A stretch of DNA of 64,000 nucleotides from contig NC_088933.1 in NCBI RefSeq assembly GCF_038396675.1, positions 41,438,501 to 41,502,500 of the forward strand, written 5' to 3'. The DNA is from Hydra vulgaris. Lineage: Eukaryota > Cnidaria > Hydrozoa > Anthoathecata > Hydridae. The position numbers were made by a program, and so were the translations under genes. Shown here piece by piece: positions 33,374 through 43,541 of this stretch; the stretch's first letter is position 1, and every line of letters starts with the position of its first letter. A model generated the notes under the pieces. The model was not told where the DNA came from. It worked only from the letters and a program-made list of their open reading frames with translations, and ran no database searches.

Positions 33374-34000
33374 TATAAATCTATGTTTTTTCGTATTCTT
33401 TTTATTTCCTTTTCCTCATATTCTCATTTTTCTAACATTATTTCTTCTCTATTATTGCTTTATCTTATTAGCTTATAAATTATTTTCTACTTTTAAATCA
33501 TAGTATATTATATTGCCTATATTCGTGTCTAAAATAACAGTTTTGTCGTACTTCGCGCACCTATATTTATGTATACCTATAATTATATACTTATATTTTA
33601 TTATATATATTTTTATCTATATATTATATTATAAAAATAGTTGTGACTAAGATTTTATTTACGCTTTAGTTCGCTTATATTTTTACAGAGTTTACAAATT
33701 TTTTTTTCTTTTTTTTTTTTCTTGCTTTAAAGATTTTTGTAAACTTTTCAATTTTTGCTCGTTGTTTGACCGCCAACGTTTAAGCGTGTAAACGATTTTC
33801 TAATATATTATTCTATTAAAATAAGTTTTGAAATAAATTTTTAACCTTTTTTTAAATTTTTTGTCCGCAATTTTTGTGTCTTGACAAAATCCAAAATTTA
33901 TTAATAATTAATAAATATAATTACGGAAAAATTATCACTATCTATTTACTTATATCTGTAATCAAATTGCTAATATTAGTGAGTTATATACGTATAAATT
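33374..34000. other. Maverick remnant and/or LINE 5' flank
   Basis: Between the right end of the DNA transposon and the recognisable LINE. It contains T-rich tracts on plus (A-rich on minus) and no convincing frame. Part should be the continuation of the Maverick from 24210 and, further right, the remainder of the viral gene cut at about 38083. I cannot place the LINE 5' end exactly. Confidence 0.35.
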
Positions 34001-34391
34001 TATTATATTAAAAAAAGTAATTAAAGAGATTGGACGTGTTATTGGAGCTTAATAAAGTTATTCAGTTTTTTGGTATATGTATACAAAATACTTTGTATAT
34101 TGTTTTCACCGTTTGGAGCAGATTTTTCGGTTACTAATACTGGTCTACTGGTTTTGGTATACTTTTCTGCTTTCACGCTGTGATTTTTAACAGAACTGGT
34201 AAACTCAAGTTATAAATTTAGTTTCAACTTAGCTTTATTTAATCTAATATCCCATATTAATATATTCAACCAACCGTATCAACTCTATAGTATATACTCC
34301 CGAGGGAAAATTTAAATCTTATCTCAATTAACAACAAATATTGTAAAAAATAAAAATAAAATTGGCTGCTTGGATACCGTCACCACAAAAA

Positions 34392-35066
34392 ATGGTAACC
34401 AAGACGGAAATAGAAGTGCTAATCAAGAGAATATCTGTTCTTGAAACAGCGATTGTTGTGAAAGATAATTAAATTGTGGAATTAGAGAAAAGAGTTAAAA
34501 CGCTGGAGGACAAAACAACAAATGCTGTGACTTCAACAGTGAACATTGGAAATGATTGGGTTAATGTGGTGTCGCGAAACGCAAAAAAACCGATAGAACA
34601 ACTAGTTGTGGTTAATGCAGCAATTAATGAGCAGGAGGAGCGAAAGAAACGCGAAAAGAACGTCATTATATATGGAATTAAAGAGTCGAGCAAAACGGAA
34701 AGCAAAGATAAAATTGAAGAAGACAAGAAAGCAATTGAAGACTTACTAAAAACAATAGGAAAAAAAAAAGTTAAATCGATACATTTAAGGAGATTCAAAT
34801 CAAAAAACGCTGCCAAACCAGGCCCGATTCTACTCGAGTTATCTAAAGGCGAAAGAAATCCTCTCTTACTCGCGTCAAAAAAGCTAAGAGAAAAGCAAGA
34901 TTTTAAAGAAGTCTATATATGCCCAGACTTGACAGAGGCCGAGAGACTACAGGACTTTGAGTTGAGGAAGAAACGAAACGACTTAAATTCGAAGCTTGAC
35001 GCCAACTTGCCCTTTCGATATGCGATTCGTGGAAACGAGATTGTGCGATTTAAAAAACAACTATAG
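34392..35066 (+). pseudogene. LINE ORF1 (coiled coil and RRM-like)
   Basis: From ATG 34392 (MVTKTEIEVLIKRISVLE) a TAA at 34470-34472 interrupts, then the same frame runs to 35066. The N-terminus is a coiled coil (ELEKRVKTLEDKTTN). Then come a basic linker and KREKNVIIYGIKESSKTESK with IEDLLKTIG and KSIHLRRFKSKNAAKPGPIL, an RRM-like nucleic-acid-binding region as in ORF1 proteins of CR1-type LINEs. The single stop is the only lesion seen. Confidence 0.75.
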
Positions 35067-35077
35067 AGAAAAAAAAA

Positions 35078-37967
35078 ATGAAAGCGAAAAAAAGCGAAAA
35101 TTTATCGTATTTATCCTGTATATATTTGAATGCCACTTCACTAATCAACAAGTTTGAGGAATTTAAAGTATTGTGTCACCTGAATGAACCAAACATAATC
35201 GGAGTAACGAAAACATGGTTTAGTGAAACTTCAATTACGTGTGTGGAAAATTTTTGTTTATATCGTAGCGACAGAAAAGATGGCCGCGTGGGCGGAGGAG
35301 TTTGTATTTACGTGAATAGCGAAATAACGTCTTATGAAGTAAATGAAAAATGGCTATTGACGACTGACTTAGAACAAATCTGGACTGTACTAGTTTTCGG
35401 AAACGACAAATATTTGGTAGGATGCATGTACCAACCAAACGATGTGGAAGATATGGAACTGTTCAGAAATGTTTTCAGAACTGCAAGAGAATATGTGGAC
35501 AAACGGGGTTTTAAAGATCTTTTAATAATGGGTGACTTTAATTTTCCGAAAATTGAATGGTCAGACGGAGCAGTTCGTGCAATAAATTCCAGTGAACACT
35601 CGATAGAACATCATTTCTCGGAAATAATAAACGACGAATTTCTAATTCAGCACGTCGCGATACCTACTTTTCAACTAAACGAATCAACGTACGAGAATAC
35701 ATCGGACTTACTGTTCACAGTAAACGAACAAAGATTATTTCAAGTTGAGACAAATGCGGAATTAGGGAATATAAGCAAAGGACATCTTGTAATTTGCTTT
35801 AAATATGCACTTAATCACCATGAGACAAAAACTGTAGCTAGCAATCGGAATTATATTTTAAAAAAGCTGACTTCGCAGGAATGAACAAATTTTTTACAAA
35901 TACAGACTGGGTAAACATTTTTGATGCAATTAATGTCCAGGAGATGTACGACACGCTCATTTTTTATGTTAAAGAAGCTTGTCAAAAATATATACCGTGT
36001 CACAGCTCGAAAAACAGGACTCTTATAAGAATTTTTTGGATTGACAATGAGCTAAAAGAACTTGTGAAAAACAAAAGACGAATGAGACATTTAAACTGTT
36101 GCACAAATTGGAAAAACAAAAGTATGGTAAACGAATACAAAGCATTGTGTAAAACAGTTAAAATTGAAACGAGAAAAGCCAGAAAAAAATACGAACGCGA
36201 ACTGGTCTACAAATCAATTAGAAACAAGAAGATACTATTTAAATATGTGAACGATCAGCAAAATGTAAAGAGCTCATTTAAAGCGATAAAAAACGTCGAA
36301 GGAAATGTTACAAATACGACTAGTGAGATTGTTGACATTTTAAACGAAAATTTTCAAAACTCTTTCACTAGAGAGGGAGACCAAGTATTACCAGAATTCG
36401 GATCGAGATGCGGGGTAAATATTTAGATTTTGTCGAGAGTGCAATTAATTACAGTGACGTAGAAACAAGATTAAGCAAATTATCCATTGAAAAATCTTGT
36501 GGAGTTGATCAATTGAGTACTATCATTTTAAAAAATTGCGCTGAAGGACTAGCAATGCCATTCACATTGATATTTATGTCTTCGATTGATAAGAGCGAAC
36601 TACCTAAGCAATGGAAATTTTCGAACATTACCCCAATCTTTAAGAACAAGAGCAGTAAGCTAGAAGCGAATAATTATCGACCAGTATCACTGACTTCTGT
36701 GCCGTGTAAAATTCTGGAAAGCATAATAAAAGACTCACTTTTGGCACATTTTACAAACAAGAAATTTTTATCGAAGTGTCAACATGGATTTGTTAAATCT
36801 AGATCATGCACGACAAATCTCATGGAAACTGTGGATTATTTAACAGAAAATATCGCACTGAATCATCCGGTAGATGTGGTATTTAGACTTCGCGAAAGCT
36901 TTCGACACAGTGCCCCACAAAAGACTCGTTTTAAAATTAAAAGCGTATGGAATTACAGGAAAGCTGCTAAAGTGGTTAGAGGAATTTTTAAAACATAGAA
37001 AGCAACGCGTAGTCAACGGTGATACTGTTTCGAGCTGGCGCAATATCTACAGCGGAGTTCCGCAGGGATCGGTAATTGGCCTGATATTGTTTGTTTTGTT
37101 CATAAATGACCTGCCGGATAGAATACAAAATGTAGCCAAGTTCTATGCAGATGACACTAAAATAATGATCGATGTGAACTCAATAGAGAAAATAAACAGT
37201 CTTCAACGAGATATAAACAGTGCTTGGGACTGGTCTAAAGAGTGGTTAGTGAAATTCAATAAAGAAAAATGCGAAATAATACATTATGGAAGTAACAATC
37301 AAAAACACGATTATTCTGTGGATAATGATGTCCTAGGACAAACTACTATTCAAAAAGATCTAGGCGTATTATTCTCAGCAAACATGAAATGGAGACAGCA
37401 AATTATATCTTGCAGCTCGAAGGCAAATAAAATGCTGGGAATGATTAAAAACACATTTGTGAAACTGGATGTGCAGACTCTTAAAGTCTTATACGTGACG
37501 TTTGTTCGCCCAATAATTGAATTCGCGGTTCCAGTGTGGTCCCCTCAGCTTAAAGGAGAAATAAAACTGCTCGAGAAAGTTCAACACAGGGCTACGAGAC
37601 TCAATCCGACTCTGGCAAAATGAAATACGAGGAAAGACTGGAGATTCTTGGCCTTAGCCCATTATGTGAACGCAGACTTCGTGGAGATTTGATCCAGACT
37701 TATAAGTTATTAAATAAGATTGAAAATGTGGACTTTTTGAACGGTTTCAAGTCTAATGATTTTCAAATATCTAGAGGAAACGGTGTCAGGTTTGAACGCG
37801 AAAAAACAAAGTGCAACTTAAGACACTCATTCTTTACTAACAGAATAACAAAACCATGGAATAAACTACCTAAAGATGTAGTTAATGCAAAATCAGTAAA
37901 CAGTTTTAAAACACAATTAGACAATTGGCTCCTTTTAAATAAAATTAATACTGACACGGCTGTCTAA
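35078..37967 (+). pseudogene. LINE ORF2: endonuclease and reverse transcriptase, broken
   Basis: N-terminal exonuclease-endonuclease-phosphatase nuclease (35078-35884): CIYLNATSLINKFEEFKVL, IIGVTKTWFSE, GGGVCIYVNSE, LIMGDFNFPKIEW. The reverse transcriptase follows: NNYRPVSLTSVPCKILE near 36680, LDFAKAFDTVPHKRL near 36890, GVPQGSVIGLILF near 37060, and the catalytic FYADDTKIMID near 37150. C-terminal LGLSPLCERRLRGDLIQTYK is typical of CR1-type ORF2. Frame changes occur near 35882, 36410, 36890 and 37621, two of them (35881 and 37620) as ATGA overlaps. Not active as it stands. Confidence 0.9.
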
Positions 37968-38010
37968 GTGTGTTATTAATACACACACTCGTCGTCTTCG
38001 GGCGGCTACA

Positions 38011-38014
38011 GCAT

Positions 38015-38066
<52 letters not shown>
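38011..38066. repeat. (TAC)n tail of the LINE
   Basis: About 18 TAC/ACT/CTA units directly after the LINE 3' region and before unrelated viral sequence. Marks the 3' end of the insertion. Confidence 0.95.
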
Positions 38067-38082
38067 ACCTACTACCAACCAT

Positions 38083-38197
38083 TATCGATAGTTTTGGCAC
38101 ATAATGTCACAATATTAAAAGCGATAAGAAAATTTTGAAACACTTCTATGTTTCCATTTTTTAAGGTTTCTTCATTTTTAGTTTCTTTGAAATTCAT
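38083..38197 (-). pseudogene. Viral gene 5' fragment cut by the LINE
   Basis: ATG 38197 opens MNFKETKNEETLKNGNIEVF and stays open for about 37 codons up to the LINE boundary. It is preceded by TTTTTTAG (38214-38207), the same signal as at other viral genes to the right. The remainder should lie left of the LINE (33.4-34.0 kb), but I could not identify it. No family recognised. Confidence 0.5.
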
Positions 38198-38285
38198 TGT
38201 TTATATCTAAAAAATATATTATTTTACAAATTGTTGATAATAACCGTTAACAAATTGATTAATCTTTGTATTTTTAAATCTTTTT

Positions 38286-39014
38286 TCAAGTTAATTCTTT
38301 ATGTTTAATATCTTTCATTTTCTTATGATTATAAAATTGAACAGATAAATTTCTAAAAAACAAACGCGTATATTCGTCGTTGATTGAATCCTCGTCAATA
38401 AAATGCTTTTTTGTCAAATATTCTATCGAGTCGGCAGACACTTGACCTAAACGTAACTCGTTGAGCGCATTAAAAAATTGCAAGTCATCTTTCTGTCTAA
38501 AACACGTTGATAAATTGAGCACTTTTACAATATATTGTTTCCAAATGGAAGACTGAAAAGCATAAATTCCGACAATGGGTATTAATTGATAAAAATCACC
38601 GCACACAATGACTTGGATCCCTTTAAATAATTCGTCTTCACATTTTCTAACTTTACAACCTAATCGGTGCAATAAATCAAAAGTTTCAGCGTTCATCATT
38701 AATATTTCGTCAATAATAAGGACATCTGTTTGTAACCATCTTTTGTGTACTTCTGGATGCATGTACCGAATATAATAGTCATCACTTTTGGTGCCAGTTC
38801 CAATTTCAGCAAAAGAATGAACGGTACTCCCGTTTAATAAATAGGCGGCTATGCCTGTACTTGCCGTGACAGTCATTTGTTTATAAATTTGTTCACTTTT
38901 GGCAATCGCATCTAATAAATAACTTTTTCCACAGCCGGCTCCGCCTGTTATGACAAAATTTTCTCCGTTATCTAGCCATTTAAAAGCTAATTTTTGTTCA
39001 CTTGATAGTTTCAT
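38286..39014 (-). CDS. PIF1-type SF1 helicase, N-terminal part
   Basis: 242 codons from ATG 39014 (MKLSSEQKLAFKWLDNGENF). Motif I is VITGGAGCGKSYLLDAIA, Ia VTASTGIAAYLLNGSTVHSF, II LIIDEILMMNAETFDLLH, III VIVCGDFYQLIPIVG, and LNLSTCFRQKDD follows. These are the PIF1/RecD-like motifs, and the P-loop is intact. Motifs V and VI are not present: the frame ends at 38286, short of a usual PIF1 helicase core (over 400 residues), so the gene is truncated or its 3' end has decayed. In this context it would act in replication of the element. A cellular PIF1 or Helitron origin is less likely because it is flanked by viral-style genes in the same orientation. Confidence 0.85.
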   Translation of the reverse strand: MKLSSEQKLAFKWLDNGENFVITGGAGCGKSYLLDAIAKSEQIYKQMTVTASTGIAAYLLNGSTVHSFAEIGTGTKSDDYYIRYMHPEVHKRWLQTDVLIIDEILMMNAETFDLLHRLGCKVRKCEDELFKGIQVIVCGDFYQLIPIVGIYAFQSSIWKQYIVKVLNLSTCFRQKDDLQFFNALNELRLGQVSADSIEYLTKKHFIDEDSINDEYTRLFFRNLSVQFYNHKKMKDIKHKELT

Positions 39015-39039
39015 TTTTTTTAGTTGACTAAAAATAATT

Positions 39040-39252
39040 TATTCTGAAAATGTAAACAAAAATAAAAATTTTACAAGCCATAAAAAATACATGATTTTAT
39101 CGTTGTTATAAAAACTTTTATTATTTATAGAAGACAAATAAGCTGTTAAAAATATTATTTCTTCTGGATTTAGACTTTTATTTATAAGTTTCAAATTCTT
39201 CCTTTGTTTGACAATTGTTTACATTTTCAATAACTAATTGTTTGTTAATCAT
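39040..39252 (-). pseudogene. Small unknown viral gene, frameshifted
   Basis: ATG 39252 directly follows TTTTTTTTAG (39262-39253). The first 24 codons (MINKQLVIENVNNCQTKEEF) end at TAA; a +1 shift gives a continuing frame (SLNPEEIIFLTAYLSSINN) with a hydrophobic C-terminus ending near 39040. Total about 70 codons. Function unknown. Confidence 0.4.
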
Positions 39253-39262
39253 CTAAAAAAAA
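39253..39262 (-). promoter_or_regulatory. Poly-T-AG signal abutting a start codon
   Basis: On the minus strand T8-AG is followed at once by ATG. It has the form of a 3' splice or trans-splice acceptor; see the other sites at 38207, 40844, 41400, 42337 and 45067-45079 region equivalents. Confidence 0.4.
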
Positions 39263-39381
39263 TTAAAAATTATTTAAATAATTATAAGCTAAATAACAAT
39301 ATACAAATAAACTTAATTGTTCGTTCCAATTGGCAATATTATCGTTCATCTTGGTTAAAAAATTACATTTTTCAAACATTT

Positions 39382-39643
39382 CCTAATTATGAAACGTATA
39401 AAAATTGTCAAAGTTTTCATTAAAATAATTGCCAAAATTTTCTTTTATCGTTTGAAAATCAATCCTTCTTAAATTTTGCGGATATTAATTAAAATCAACA
39501 ACGTGCATGAAAAAACTTTGCCACGTGTCTTCATTGTCTTCACACAACAGCATGGAAACTCGAATTTCGTTTAATGCAGCTGGACAAAAACAATTTTGTT
39601 CGTATAAGAGTCGCAAAAAGTCGTTCAATTTTTCTTCCGACAT
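39382..39643 (-). pseudogene. Small acidic/Cys viral protein with in-frame stop
   Basis: ATG 39643 (MSEEKLNDFLRLLYEQNC) runs 52 codons to a TAA near 39486, then continues in the same frame (YPQNLRRIDFQTIKENFGN) to about 39382. Helical, acidic. No family recognised. Only one lesion separates it from an intact gene of about 85 codons. Confidence 0.45.
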
Positions 39644-39694
39644 GATATGGAGAAGACACTTTATTTTTATAACTAAATAAAATAATCAAAAAAG

Positions 39695-40071
39695 TTAATC
39701 GTCATACCGTTCGATATTTTTAACATCTTTTATTATTTCATCTATTTCAGTCAACCATTTTTCTTTATTTTTATTATTGTTATAATAAAAAAAAAAGCAT
39801 CAAAACTTTGACAATAATAAAACAGACAACAGTTTTTAAAGTATTGTAATAATATTAATATCTCAACATTTGTCAAATTTAAACATTTCATTTCGAGCGT
39901 AAATAATTTAACCCAGTCGTCAAAATTTGAAAAAGAAACTTGATAAATGTCGGTGCTATAATTTTCTTGTAAACATTTCAAAGCCACCTGTTGAATAAAT
40001 TTTAAAGAACAAACTTTATTAAATTTCTAAATCATTTCAACAAAACTGTCCAACTGTTTTAAAGCGATCAT
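39695..40071 (-). pseudogene. Small helical viral protein, stop and homopolymer frameshift
   Basis: ATG 40071 (MIALKQLDSFVEMI), an in-frame TAG near 40028, then an open frame (CLQENYSTDIYQVSFSNFDD, LFTLEMKCLNLTNVEILILL). A shift at a T10 run near 39790 leads to a last part (EKWLTEIDEIIKDVKNIERY) ending at TAA 39695. About 125 codons. Function unknown. Confidence 0.45.
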
Positions 40072-40338
40072 TTTTCGACACTGTCAAAGACATAAACAAA
40101 CAAACCAATCATGTCATATTAATATCTTTTATGAATTGGCGACCGACAGGTGTATTATTAAAATTGCACTTTGATGGAAAATTATTATTAGTATAGCCGT
40201 TTTCTAATAATTTTTCACAATCTTGAAATCCTTTTTCGTTTTCAAAACATATTCTTTGTTTTGTGTTTAGAGAACAATTGATAACTTTTATTTTTACTTG
40301 ACTAAAAAAATTTTTTTTATAGATACATATATTAAAGA

Positions 40339-40842
40339 TTAATAATATCGTATATTATTAATATCGTTCATAATTTTAAAATACATTAAATACAAATCAT
40401 TTCTAACAAATTTTTCAAACTCGAGTTTACTATTTTTTTCAATCATTTTGCTATATTCTTGACACGAGTTTTTAAATTCGTCAATTTTCTCTTCTGGAAT
40501 ATTATTTTCTTTTAAAAAAGCAAACATTTTTTCGTAAGCATACAAAGAATAGTTTTGGAGTAAATCTTCATTTAATTTAATACTTTGATTATATTCCACA
40601 ATAACATCATTTAGACTTGTTAAAATAATATTTATTAAAGATATTCCGTCGTGGTCAAAGTACTTTTGCACTTCAGATTGAATATGGCCTTTTACACGGA
40701 CATATAATTCTCAACTATCGCTTTCTTCTTCACCATTGCCTTTACACTCGAACAAACTGATAAACGATTCATACAGTTCAAAGTTTAACCAAGCAAGATT
40801 TCTCCAAGATTTAGATTTGTATACTAAGTTATATTGTGACAT
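40339..40842 (-). pseudogene. Unknown viral protein (about 167 codons) with one TGA
   Basis: ATG 40842 (MSQYNLVYKSKSWRNLAWLN) follows T8-AGA. The frame meets a TGA near 40711 after an acidic GEEESDS stretch and continues unchanged (HIQSEVQKYFDHDGISLINI ...) to the stop at 40339. Helical, acidic. No family recognised. The nonsense change is the only lesion seen. Confidence 0.5.
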
Positions 40843-40843
40843 T

Positions 40844-40853
40844 CTAAAAAAAA
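40844..40853 (-). promoter_or_regulatory. Poly-T-AG signal before a start codon
   Basis: T8-AG, one base (A), then ATG 40842 on the minus strand. Same form as at 39253-39262 and 42337-42345. Confidence 0.4.
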
Positions 40854-41108
40854 TTAGAAAAAAGGTTTCATAATTGATCCAAATACAGATTTTATTATTT
40901 TTTTATGAACTAAAAGTTTTTTTTTGCGTGTTACATAATTAAAATCTTGCAAGATTTTTCCTTTAAAGTCGTATTGAAAACATAGATCTAAATATTTTGA
41001 AATGGCAACATCCCTCTCTTTAATAAATTTGTTTTCTTCATTTATTAAAATTTCCAGTTCCAAAATGGCTTTGTGACATTTTTTAATTATTTTGAAAATG
41101 CAATCCAT
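40854..41108 (-). CDS. Unknown 84-residue viral protein
   Basis: ATG at 41108 is the first in frame; the frame is open to 40854. Helical N-terminus (DCIFKIIKKCHKAILELEIL), then KERDVAISKYLDLCFQYDFK and a basic C-terminus (RKKKLLVHKKIIKS). It starts 6 bp beyond the stop of the upstream gene (41115), so the two are probably co-expressed. Intact. Function unknown. Confidence 0.5.
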   Translation of the reverse strand: MDCIFKIIKKCHKAILELEILINEENKFIKERDVAISKYLDLCFQYDFKGKILQDFNYVTRKKKLLVHKKIIKSVFGSIMKPFF

Positions 41109-41114
41109 GTACAA

Positions 41115-41387
41115 TTAACTTAATAAATTTTTTTTATCAATGCTCTCAATATCGTATTTTAACTCCATTAAAATTTTTGTTATTGTACCAGAGCTCCATT
41201 TTGATTCCCAATCGTCTTTGTCATATTTTAAAATTTTTTTAATTGTTTTGAAATGTTCATAATGTTTTGAATTTTCATCGAAAACGCGGTTCCATATATA
41301 CAAACATTCACATTTATGTTTTGCCCATTCCACGTTTTTATTAAAACTGCATTCATTGCCAGAGTTGTTTCTTCTGTTGCATTTCAT
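41115..41387 (-). CDS. Unknown 90-residue Cys-containing viral protein
   Basis: ATG 41387 (MKCNRRNNSGNECSFNKNVE) to TAA at 41115; intact. Four Cys in the first 30 residues (C3, C13, C26, C28), with His, could bind zinc; the rest is Lys/Asp-rich helix. T8-AG lies 12 bases upstream (41409-41400). No family recognised. Confidence 0.5.
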   Translation of the reverse strand: MKCNRRNNSGNECSFNKNVEWAKHKCECLYIWNRVFDENSKHYEHFKTIKKILKYDKDDWESKWSSGTITKILMELKYDIESIDKKNLLS

Positions 41388-41399
41388 TTTTTTTATATC

Positions 41400-41409
41400 C
41401 TAAAAAAAA
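41400..41409 (-). promoter_or_regulatory. Poly-T-AG signal upstream of a viral gene
   Basis: T8-AG followed by GATATAAAAAAA and ATG 41387 on the minus strand. The TATAAAA-like stretch between could alternatively be a promoter element. Confidence 0.35.
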
Positions 41410-41410
41410 T

Positions 41411-41720
41411 TTATTCTTTATAAAATTGTAACAAACATTCGTTTATTTCGTCAGAAATTTGCATATTACAAGTCAATTCCTTTAAATTGTCACAAAGTTT
41501 TGTTTTATTTTCTTCTCGACTCTTGTTAAATATTGAAAACTGACGGGTAAAGTAATCAAATAACGCCTTTAAAACTTTAACTTTATTCTTCGATAACGCA
41601 AATTCAAAAAAAAACATAATCTTTATGCATGACGTTAATATTTTGAGAAGTATTTAAAATATCCAAAATTCCTTCATTATCGTCCCAACAAAAATACCAA
41701 AATAATATCGTGTTTGACAT
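41411..41720 (-). pseudogene. Small viral protein, frameshift at a T8 run
   Basis: ATG 41720 (MSNTILFWYFCWDDNEGILD) ends in a T8 run near 41615; the continuing frame (FEFALSKNKVKVLKALFDYF ... CLLQFYKE) runs to 41411. About 102 codons. The homopolymer makes a sequencing indel as likely as a real mutation. Function unknown. Confidence 0.45.
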
Positions 41721-41882
41721 TCAGTTACTTTTTTTTATACCTGCCAACTTTTTTTTAAAAAAAAATTTTATTTAAAAATGAAAAACAACTGTCAATTTCA
41801 AAACAAAAAAGTTAATGAATAAAAAAAAAGGAATGCTTGAAAATTTTTTGTTCTAAAAATCAAAAAAAATTTTATATGATAT

Positions 41883-42336
41883 TTATTGTCCAGTCGATCC
41901 AAATCCTCCAACTCTTTTATTTTCAATAACGGCTGATGCTACATGAAACAAAGATTGACAACCTTCAAATTCGACTTCAACCTTTTGAGCTCCAACAAAT
42001 GGTACAATTGTGATTTGAGCAATAAAAACTTTTTTTCGACTTTATAAGGTTCTTTACTGTTATTAAAAGCATGACTTTTATCTCTCGAGTATAATCAGAA
42101 TCAATGATGGCAAGCGAGTTGAATACCACCAATCCATATTTTAAAGCAAGACCTGATTTTGCAGTTATAAAACCTTGAATATGGTTATCCATTTTAAATA
42201 AAGAAACTCCAGTCGAAACAAGTTTTTTTTCAAACGGTTCAAGAATAACTTCTTGCGTACTTCTCAAATCAAGACCGGCGCTACCCGAAGTAGCATAAAA
42301 AGAATGGTTTTCCAAATCTTCAATCAAAACTAACAT
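41883..42336 (-). pseudogene. dUTPase, frameshifted
   Basis: ATG 42336 (MLVLIEDLENHSFYATSGSA). Conserved motifs of trimeric dUTPases appear in order: 1, SGSAGLDLRS; 2, AKSGLALKYGLV; 3, SLAIIDSDYTREIKVML; and, after a frameshift near 42040 in an A/T run, motif 5, GGFGSTGQ, right before TAA 41883. About 150 codons, normal for the family. The enzyme hydrolyses dUTP to dUMP, limiting uracil in DNA. It sits in the replication-type half with the PIF1 helicase. TTTTTTTAG abuts its ATG. Confidence 0.9.
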
Positions 42337-42345
42337 CTAAAAAAA
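42337..42345 (-). promoter_or_regulatory. Poly-T-AG signal abutting the dUTPase start
   Basis: T7-AG-ATG on the minus strand. The clearest example of the signal because the gene downstream is identified and its start is certain. Confidence 0.45.
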
Positions 42346-42677
42346 CATTAAAAAAATGATGTATCTAAAGAATTACATTTAAAAAAAACATTTGAACTTT
42401 CAGCGCATACATACATTTCAAGCTCACTTCACTCTGTTTTTTTTTTTAAACTAAACAGTTCCTCTTATACTCTTTTTTAAAGCGAAAAGTACACAAAAAA
42501 ACGTCATCGAGTATAAAGTTCAACAATCGTACGTTGCTTATTGTTCAAAAAAAACTTGTTTTATTCTTGTTTTTTATTCTTGAATTTTATTTGTTTAAAA
42601 AAAAAAAAAAAAAAAACAATGAAAAAATAACATACAAAAGGAAGTCGTTTAAAAATTTTTTTCATTCAACAAAAAAA

Positions 42678-43373
42678 ATGGCTAGCGTTGATTTTGAAAA
42701 TACATATAAATAAAGTTATTTGAAGTTTGGCAATTTGGCTGCAAATACATTGTGGCTTTGTGACATTCAACGAGAGAAAGATGTCATTGCTCGGCAATAT
42801 TCAAAATGCCCGACAAAACCTGTCGCTTAATTCGATTTTACAAAAAACGAAGTGGTTTATTCTAATCATAACGACGAAGAATGGATATTGCTTCCTGAAA
42901 AATACAGGCAACAATGCAAAAACAGAGAAAAAATTCATTTTCTGTATAAAGGAGAAATAAAAACGAGTAAAGACGACAAAAGTTTTTTAAATAAAAAAGG
43001 CGGCGAAAACAATTATCAAGCGTTTATACATCATACGCAAAGTAAAGCGACAAAGAAATTTTTGGAAAATTTAATGAGCGATTTGGAAATTATTCAAAAT
43101 AAAGCTTATGTGTACGCGTTCAACGTTACGAAAATTTATAAAGAAGTTAAATTTGCCAATTTTGCAATTCGACTTGCAAAAGATGATGAAATGTTTCATT
43201 ATTCAGAATACGAAAGATCGGCCGCAATTAAACCTCCCATGATAAACGTCATTTTGAAAGAAAAAGGTTATCGAAATTTTAATCAAAATTTAAAAAGAGC
43301 TGCAAAAGAAAATGCCATTCAAGAAACTGGCAATAAAAAATTGAAAAAAGAAACTGAAGAAGAAGAAGCCTAA
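42678..43373 (+). pseudogene. Unknown viral protein (232 codons) with two in-frame TAA
   Basis: ATG 42678 (MASVDFENTYK) opens a frame that stays in phase to 43373, interrupted by TAA at 42711-42713 and 42828-42830. The body (EEWILLPEKYRQQCKNREKI ... KKGGENNYQAFIHHTQSKA) is basic; the C-terminus is Lys-rich then acidic (KKLKKETEEEEA), a nuclear-signal-like end. No family recognised. First plus-strand gene after the minus-strand run, diverging from dUTPase across a 340-bp promoter-like gap with a long A tract. Confidence 0.5.
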
Positions 43374-43541
43374 TTTTAAATATTATTTAATTTTTTTTTT
43401 AGATATTTAAATGTATTGTTAATAAAAACTTGAAAAACAACAGTTTATTACCAGAAACATTGTTTTTTTTATTCCCTTAAAAGGTAATTTCAATGGGTAT
43501 AAATACTTTGAAAATGTTAAAATACAGTCAGTTTTAAAAGA

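Larger units (their letters stand above)
34000..38067 (+). mobile_element. LINE (CR1/L2-type), near full length, broken
   Basis: Two frames (ORF1 34392-35066, ORF2 35078-37967) are followed by a short 3' region (TCGTCGTCTTCGGGCGGCTA) and a (TAC)n tail at 38011-38066. A microsatellite 3' tail instead of poly-A and an EEP-type nuclease plus RT without RNase H fit the CR1/L2 group. The 5' boundary is approximate. It inserted on the plus strand into a minus-strand viral gene (38083-38197). Confidence 0.8.

Noticed and set aside
34469..34816. Antisense frame over LINE ORF1
   Set aside because: Shadow of the ORF1 coding strand, which has recognisable domains.
38286..39014. PIF1 helicase as part of a Helitron
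   Set aside because: No Rep domain, no Helitron 5'-TC/3'-CTRR hairpin end seen, and the gene sits among viral-style genes in the same orientation.
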